From Alphaproteobacteria bacterium (lineage in GTDB: Bacteria > Pseudomonadota > Alphaproteobacteria > Rhodobacterales > Rhodobacteraceae), in NCBI GenBank assembly GCA_024277955.1, contig JAJRUE010000159.1, positions 1 to 8,958 of the forward strand: a stretch of 8,958 bases of DNA. The letters are read 5' to 3'. Of the stretch, positions 5,304 through 8,958 are shown piece after piece. Position numbers and translations under genes: made by a program. Position 1 is the stretch's first letter. The number at the start of each line of letters is the position of its first letter. The notes beneath the pieces were generated by a model that saw only the letters and a list, made by a program, of their open reading frames with translations, did no database searches and had not been told where the DNA came from.

Positions 5304-5344
5304 TTAACCATCCGTAAACCCCTGCGGCCTAAACCATTAACCAC
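5304..5344 (+). promoter_or_regulatory. Candidate CtrA-type binding sites upstream of comM
   Basis: TTAACCAT (5304-5311) begins a TTAA-N7-TAAA element (5304-5318), one base from the CtrA consensus TTAA-N7-TTAA. A second half site, TTAACCAC, lies at 5337-5344, 33 bp further on or about three helical turns. This is an AT-rich island in a very GC-rich gap, 43-83 bp before the comM ATG. In Rhodobacter capsulatus CtrA controls com-type DNA-uptake genes, which makes the site plausible. No regulator gene is in the window. Confidence 0.4.
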
Positions 5345-5386
5345 GGTTCGAAACATGGATGATTTCGGTTGCGCACGGAGGCCCCG

Positions 5387-6910
5387 ATGACGGCTCGCAC
5401 CTATTCCGTCGCCTTTGAAGGGGTCGAGGCCCGCACCGTCGAGGTGCAATGCGCGCTGTCGCCGGGGATGCCCGGTTTCGCCATCGTCGGCCTGCCCGAC
5501 AAGGCCGTCAGCGAGGCGCGCGAACGGGTGCGCGCCGCGCTTTCGGCGCTGTCGATAGCGCTGCCGTCGCGGCGCATCACCATCAACCTGTCGCCGGCCG
5601 ACCTGCCCAAGGAGGGATCGCACTTCGACCTGCCGATCGCGCTGGCGCTGCTGGCGGCGCTGGACATGGTGCCGCGCGAGGACGCCGAACAGGTGCTAGC
5701 CATCGGGGAACTTTCGCTGGATGGCGCGCTGGTGCCAGTCAACGGCGCGCTCCCCGCGGCGATGGCGGCGGCGCGCCAGGATCGCGCGTTGCTCTGCCCG
5801 GCCGGCTGCGGCGCCGAAGCCGCCTGGGTCGGCGCGACCCGGGTCGTGGCGCCGGCGTCCCTGACCGAGGCGGTTCAGCATTTCACCGGCCAGGCGCCGC
5901 TGGACAGCGCCCGCCCCGGCGAGGTTCTGGATGGGACGAACGGGCGCGATCTGCGCGACGTGAAAGGGCAGGAACACGCCAAGCGGGCGCTGGAAATCGC
6001 CGCCGCCGGGCGCCACCATCTGCTGATGGTCGGCCCGCCCGGGTCCGGCAAGTCGATGCTGGCGGCGCGGCTGCCGGGCATCCTGCCACCGCTGAGCGCG
6101 CTCGAGGCGCTCGAAACCTCGATGGTTCATTCGGTGGCCGGGCTTCTGGACGAGGGCGGGATTTCCCGCCAGCCGCCGTTTCGCGATCCGCATCACACCG
6201 CCTCGATGGCGGCGATCGTGGGGGGCGGGCGCGGCGCCGGACCGGGCGAGATTTCGCTGGCGCACAACGGCGTGCTGTTCCTGGACGAGCTGCCCGAATT
6301 TCCCCGCGCGGTGCTGGAAACCCTGCGCCAGCCGATCGAGACCGGCGAGGTGGTGGTCAGCCGGGCCAACGCGCATGTGCGCTATCCCTGCCGGTTCATG
6401 CTGGTGGCGGCGGCCAACCCGTGCAAATGCGGCCTGCTGTCGGACCCGCGGCGGGCCTGCGCCCGGGCGCCGGGCTGCGGCGAAGACTACATGGCGCGGA
6501 TCTCGGGGCCGATGATGGACCGGTTCGATCTGCGCATCGACGTGCCGCCGGTGGCGCTGAGCGATCTGGCCGCACCGGTCGGGGGCGAAGGCTCGGCCGA
6601 AGTGGCGCAACGGGTCCTGGCGGCACGCGAGTTGCAGCGGGACCGCTATGGCGAAGCCGCGGGCGTGCGGCTGAATGCCGATGCCGAGGGCGCGGTCCTG
6701 GAACAGGTGGCCGAGCCCGACAGCCAGGGCCGGGCGCTGCTGGACAAGGCGGCCGAACGCTTTGCCCTGTCGGCGCGCGGCTATCACCGGGTGCTGCGCG
6801 TCGCCCGGTCGATCGCCGATCTGGACGGCGCCCGGCAGGTGCGCCTGCCGCATGTGGCCGAGGCGGTCAGCCTGCGTCTGTCACAGGCCCGGGGGTCTGT
6901 GCCCGCTTGA
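5387..6910 (+). CDS. comM: ComM/YifB family AAA+ ATPase (Mg-chelatase-like)
   Basis: A 507-residue ATPase of the YifB/ComM family. Despite the Mg-chelatase name, ComM of Vibrio cholerae is a hexameric branch-migration helicase that extends integration of incoming single-stranded DNA during transformation. In order: an N-terminal ChlI/Lon-like domain (about 1-170) with PGFAIVGLPDKAVSEARERVRAA and INLSPADLPKEGS motifs; Walker A GPPGSGKS (216-223); FRDPHHTAS (265-273); Walker B VLFLDELPEF (296-305); a four-cysteine cluster at NPCKCG and the following C358 and C364, probably a zinc site; SGPMMDRFD with arginine-finger-like Arg379; and the C-terminal Mg_chelatase_C domain with LSARGYHRVLRVARSIADL (461-479). 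The ATG at 5387 is fixed by GGAGG five bases ahead; a TTG six codons upstream is unlikely. All ATPase motifs are intact. Its last 44 bp overlap the 3' end of the opposing hydrolase gene. The leader carries CtrA-like sites. Confidence 0.96.
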   Translation: MTARTYSVAFEGVEARTVEVQCALSPGMPGFAIVGLPDKAVSEARERVRAALSALSIALPSRRITINLSPADLPKEGSHFDLPIALALLAALDMVPREDAEQVLAIGELSLDGALVPVNGALPAAMAAARQDRALLCPAGCGAEAAWVGATRVVAPASLTEAVQHFTGQAPLDSARPGEVLDGTNGRDLRDVKGQEHAKRALEIAAAGRHHLLMVGPPGSGKSMLAARLPGILPPLSALEALETSMVHSVAGLLDEGGISRQPPFRDPHHTASMAAIVGGGRGAGPGEISLAHNGVLFLDELPEFPRAVLETLRQPIETGEVVVSRANAHVRYPCRFMLVAAANPCKCGLLSDPRRACARAPGCGEDYMARISGPMMDRFDLRIDVPPVALSDLAAPVGGEGSAEVAQRVLAARELQRDRYGEAAGVRLNADAEGAVLEQVAEPDSQGRALLDKAAERFALSARGYHRVLRVARSIADLDGARQVRLPHVAEAVSLRLSQARGSVPA

Positions 6911-7799
6911 TAAAACGCGCCGTGTTTTCAAGGGCTTCGCGCGCTTCGGGGATGGTGCCGTCAAAGACCTGCCAGACATGCGGCGCGTCATCCCAGGTTT
7001 CCAGCCGCACCTCGGCCCCCTGGGCGCGCAGCCGGTCGGCCATGCGCCTGGCGTCATCGGCCAGGATTTCGGTCGCCGAGACCTGGATCAGCACCGGCGG
7101 GCAGTCGGGAAACGCGGCCAGCAACGGCGACAGGCCGGGGTCGCGCGGGTCGGCGCCGTTGGCGTAGTAGTCGCGCATCTCGACCACCCGCGAACTCAGC
7201 AGGATCACGTCCGAGCGGCCGTTGGTCAGCAGGCTTTCGCCCGACAGGGTAAGGTCGGTCCAGGGCGAAAAGGCGAAGGCCGCCGCCGGGGGCTGGCCGC
7301 GGGCGCACAGCCGCGCCAGCAGCGCCAACGCCAGGCCGCCGCCGGCGCTGTCGCCGCCGATCACGATGTTTTCCGGCGGGATGCCGCGCGCCAGCAGGCT
7401 GTCCCAGGCGGCTTCGGCGTCCTGCAGCGCCGCCGGATAGGGATGTTCGGGGGCGAGGCGGTAGTCGGGGGCAAAGACCTCGGTCCCGGTGAGGCGGGCG
7501 AGACGGGCGGTGATCACCCGGTGCGAGTGCGGGCTGCCGGTGACATAACCGCCGCCGTGCAGGTAGAGGATGGCGTGGCGCGGGCGGATCGGCCCCGAGC
7601 GCGACCAGAGCGCCGGGCGGGGGCCGGCGGGGGTGTCGAACTCGGTGGGCTCGAACAGGGCCAGCGGCGGGATGCGAAACAGCAGCCGGGCGGTGCGTTC
7701 AAAGCTGTCGCGCGCCTTTTGCGGGGTATGGATGCCGCCCAGCAACGGTTTCACCGCCCAGGCCATGATGCGCATCGCGATGCGCAGGCGCAGGCTCAT
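6867..7799 (-). CDS. Alpha/beta hydrolase, hormone-sensitive-lipase (HSL) type esterase
   Basis: A 310-residue serine hydrolase of the HSL family (alpha/beta hydrolase fold 3). The oxyanion-hole motif HGGGY lies at 81-85, the nucleophile elbow GGDSAGG at 148-154 with Ser151, the family motif DYRLAPEHPYPAAL at 112-125, the acid of the triad in QVSATEILADDA (probably Glu244, otherwise Asp248), and the histidine in DAPHVW (His274). The first 45 or so residues, basic and helical, match the cap region of this family; there is no signal peptide, so a cytoplasmic esterase of short-chain esters is likely. The natural substrate cannot be told. The start ATG overlaps the gshB stop as ATGA, so translation is probably coupled to glutathione synthetase. 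The 3' end runs 44 bp into the opposing comM gene with no room for a separate terminator. Confidence 0.93.
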   Translation of the reverse strand: MSLRLRIAMRIMAWAVKPLLGGIHTPQKARDSFERTARLLFRIPPLALFEPTEFDTPAGPRPALWSRSGPIRPRHAILYLHGGGYVTGSPHSHRVITARLARLTGTEVFAPDYRLAPEHPYPAALQDAEAAWDSLLARGIPPENIVIGGDSAGGGLALALLARLCARGQPPAAAFAFSPWTDLTLSGESLLTNGRSDVILLSSRVVEMRDYYANGADPRDPGLSPLLAAFPDCPPVLIQVSATEILADDARRMADRLRAQGAEVRLETWDDAPHVWQVFDGTIPEAREALENTARFIKRAQTPGPVTDAG

Positions 7800-8740
7800 C
7801 CGGCGCGGCGGCGTTCGATCGCCTGCCAGATTTTCGCCGCCGTGTTGGTGCCGTCGAAACGGTCCAGTTCCTGGATGCCGGTGGGCGAGGTGACGTTGAT
7901 TTCGGTCAGGTCGTCGCCGATCACATCGATGCCGACGAATATCTGACCGTGGTCGCGCAGCAGCGGGCCGATGGCGGCGCAGATCTCGCGGTCGCGCGCG
8001 GTCAGGGTTGCCGGTTCGGCCCGCCCGCCGACGTGCATGTTCGAGCGGGTTTCGCCGACCTGAGGCACGCGGTTGATCGCGCCGGCGGCTTCGCCATCAA
8101 CCAGGATGATGCGCTTGTCGCCGGCCGAGACGTCGGGCAGGAATTTCTGCGCGATCAGCGGTTCGTGGTTGATGCCGGTGAACAGTTCGTGAAGCGAGGA
8201 CAGGTTGCGGTCCTCGGGGCCGAGGCGAAAGACGCCGGCGCCGCCGTTGCCGTAGAGCGGCTTGAGGATGATGTCGCGGTGACGGTCCTTGAAGGCGCGA
8301 ATCACGTCGAGGTCGCGGGCGATGGTGGTGGGCGGGATCAGGTCGGGAAAGCGCAGGACCAGCAGCTTTTCCGGGTAGTTGCGCACCCAGAACGGGTCGT
8401 TCACCACCAGCGTGCCGGGGGTCACCAGTTCCAGCAGGTGGGTGGTGGTGATGTAGCCCATGTCGAAGGGCGGATCCTGGCGCAGCCAGACCACGTCCCA
8501 GTCGGCGAGGTCGATGGTGGTTTCATCGCCCAGCCGAAAATGGTCGCCGCGCACCGCGCGCACCTGCAGCGGCCAGCCGCGGGCGGTGACGCGACCGTCC
8601 TGCCAGGCCAGCTTGTCGGGGGTGTAGTAAAACAGCTCGTGGCCGCGTTCCTGGGCTTCCAGCGCGATGCGAAAGGTACTGTCGGCGTCAATGTCGATCA
8701 GCGCGATCGGGTCCATCTGGATGGCGACTTTCAACGGCAT
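7796..8740 (-). CDS. gshB: Glutathione synthetase
   Basis: Joins glycine to gamma-glutamylcysteine with ATP in the second step of glutathione synthesis, in the cytosol. The 314 residues are the usual bacterial length. Family signatures run throughout: IQMDPIALIDIDADSTFRI (7-25), the N-terminal domain pattern WLRQDPPFDMGYI (85-97), NDPFWVRNYPEKL (114-126), the ATP-grasp lysine strand ILKPLYGNGGAGVF (158-171), FLPDVSAGDKR (200-210), NRVPQVGETRSNMHVGG (223-239) and the metal-binding FVGIDVIGDDLTEINVTSPT (268-287). The ATG at 8740 has AGGGGGA just ahead. It follows yraN by 92 bp and overlaps the hydrolase start by four bases. Alphaproteobacteria often place gshB next to yraN, so the order is typical. 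A GST gene lies 2.6 kb away on the other strand but is not co-transcribed. Confidence 0.97.
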   Translation of the reverse strand: MPLKVAIQMDPIALIDIDADSTFRIALEAQERGHELFYYTPDKLAWQDGRVTARGWPLQVRAVRGDHFRLGDETTIDLADWDVVWLRQDPPFDMGYITTTHLLELVTPGTLVVNDPFWVRNYPEKLLVLRFPDLIPPTTIARDLDVIRAFKDRHRDIILKPLYGNGGAGVFRLGPEDRNLSSLHELFTGINHEPLIAQKFLPDVSAGDKRIILVDGEAAGAINRVPQVGETRSNMHVGGRAEPATLTARDREICAAIGPLLRDHGQIFVGIDVIGDDLTEINVTSPTGIQELDRFDGTNTAAKIWQAIERRRAG

Positions 8741-8832
8741 GGGATCCCCCTGACTTGCGGCCTGCCCCCCCTACATGGCGCAGGCGCGGGCGGGGTTCAA
8801 TGGCTGCCCGTCATCGACCAGTCGCAAGACGA

Positions 8833-8958
8833 TCACTGGCCGTAGGCGTTTTCGATGATTCGGATCTGGCCGGTGGCATTGACCAGCGCCACATCGATGC
8901 GCGCCGGCGTGTTCAGCCCCAGCGGCATCTGGCCGATATATTCGCTGGCGGCGTTGTA
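8833..8958 (-). CDS. yraN: YraN family protein (UPF0102), C-terminal fragment
   Basis: Only the last 41 codons are in the window; the gene enters from the right edge and stops with TGA at 8835-8833. The tail reads RIDVALVNATGQIRIIENAYGQ from residue 20 of the fragment, the characteristic C-terminus of the UPF0102 family (R-x-D-V strand, then I-x-x-I-E-N-A-F/Y). The family has a predicted nuclease fold related to Holliday junction resolvases and restriction endonucleases, but its cellular role is not settled. The catalytic residues lie in the missing N-terminal part. It is followed by gshB after 92 bp on the same strand, a common alphaproteobacterial order (rsmI-yraN-gshB). I rely on about 40 residues, hence the moderate score. 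Confidence 0.7.
   Translation of the reverse strand, partial: YNAASEYIGQMPLGLNTPARIDVALVNATGQIRIIENAYGQ

Noticed and set aside
5696..6853. A 385-codon minus-strand frame inside comM
   Set aside because: It is fully antisense to comM, which has all ATPase motifs; its translation is His/Arg/Gln-rich shadow sequence.
5449..7946. Long plus-strand frames at 5449-7167 and 6675-7946
   Set aside because: They are shadows of comM and of the minus-strand hydrolase gene, with low-complexity Gly/Arg/Ala translations and no family motif.
1..8958. CRISPR array, tRNA, rRNA, insertion sequence, toxin-antitoxin or defence system
   Set aside because: No regularly spaced repeats, clover-leaf sequence, transposase motif, terminal repeats or small paired genes were found; the gene order is that of core alphaproteobacterial chromosome.

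Overview
The window is a stretch of ordinary chromosome from a high-GC alphaproteobacterium, most likely a member of the Rhodobacteraceae (Rhodobacter/Ruegeria/Paracoccus-like). The basis is very high GC with strong third-position G/C, the protein sequence flavour of every gene, and two short non-coding elements (in the coaBC-dut gap and after the phosphatase gene) that I remember as recurrent in Rhodobacterales genomes. No tRNA, rRNA, CRISPR array, transposase, phage gene or integration scar was found. About 90% of the window is coding, in compact gene strings.

Left block (1-2135, minus strand): coaBC (phosphopantothenoylcysteine synthetase/decarboxylase), then dut (dUTPase), then the start of a MoeB/HesA/ThiF-type adenylyltransferase that runs off the left edge. 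The last gene has about 96 extra N-terminal residues with three predicted membrane spans. The spacing (53 and 27 bp) suggests one operon, read from a promoter-like TTGAGT-N17-TAGAGT just upstream of coaBC.

Middle block: divergent from coaBC is a two-gene plus-strand unit, cobU/cobP (adenosylcobinamide kinase/guanylyltransferase) followed, with a 1-base overlap, by a histidine phosphatase that may be the alpha-ribazole phosphatase of the same cobalamin pathway. Two back-to-back perfect hairpins separate it from a convergent minus-strand gene for a small secreted protein with a phospholipase A2-type Cys/His-Asp signature. Divergent from that, on the plus strand, is a glutathione S-transferase carrying an extra C-terminal Cys-rich module.

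Right block: comM (YifB family AAA+ protein) on the plus strand, preceded by an AT-rich leader with CtrA-like TTAACCAT elements. Convergent to it, with a 44-bp 3' overlap, is the minus-strand string yraN (3' end only), gshB (glutathione synthetase) and an alpha/beta hydrolase of the hormone-sensitive-lipase type, the last two joined by an ATGA stop/start overlap.

The genes are mainly housekeeping: CoA, nucleotide, molybdenum cofactor, cobalamin and glutathione metabolism plus DNA uptake/recombination. I do not see an undescribed multi-gene system. The points most worth a second look are the GST with a metal-site-like tail, the PLA2-like secreted protein with an altered calcium loop, the candidate CtrA control of comM beside yraN, and the membrane-anchored MoeB with an internal start.
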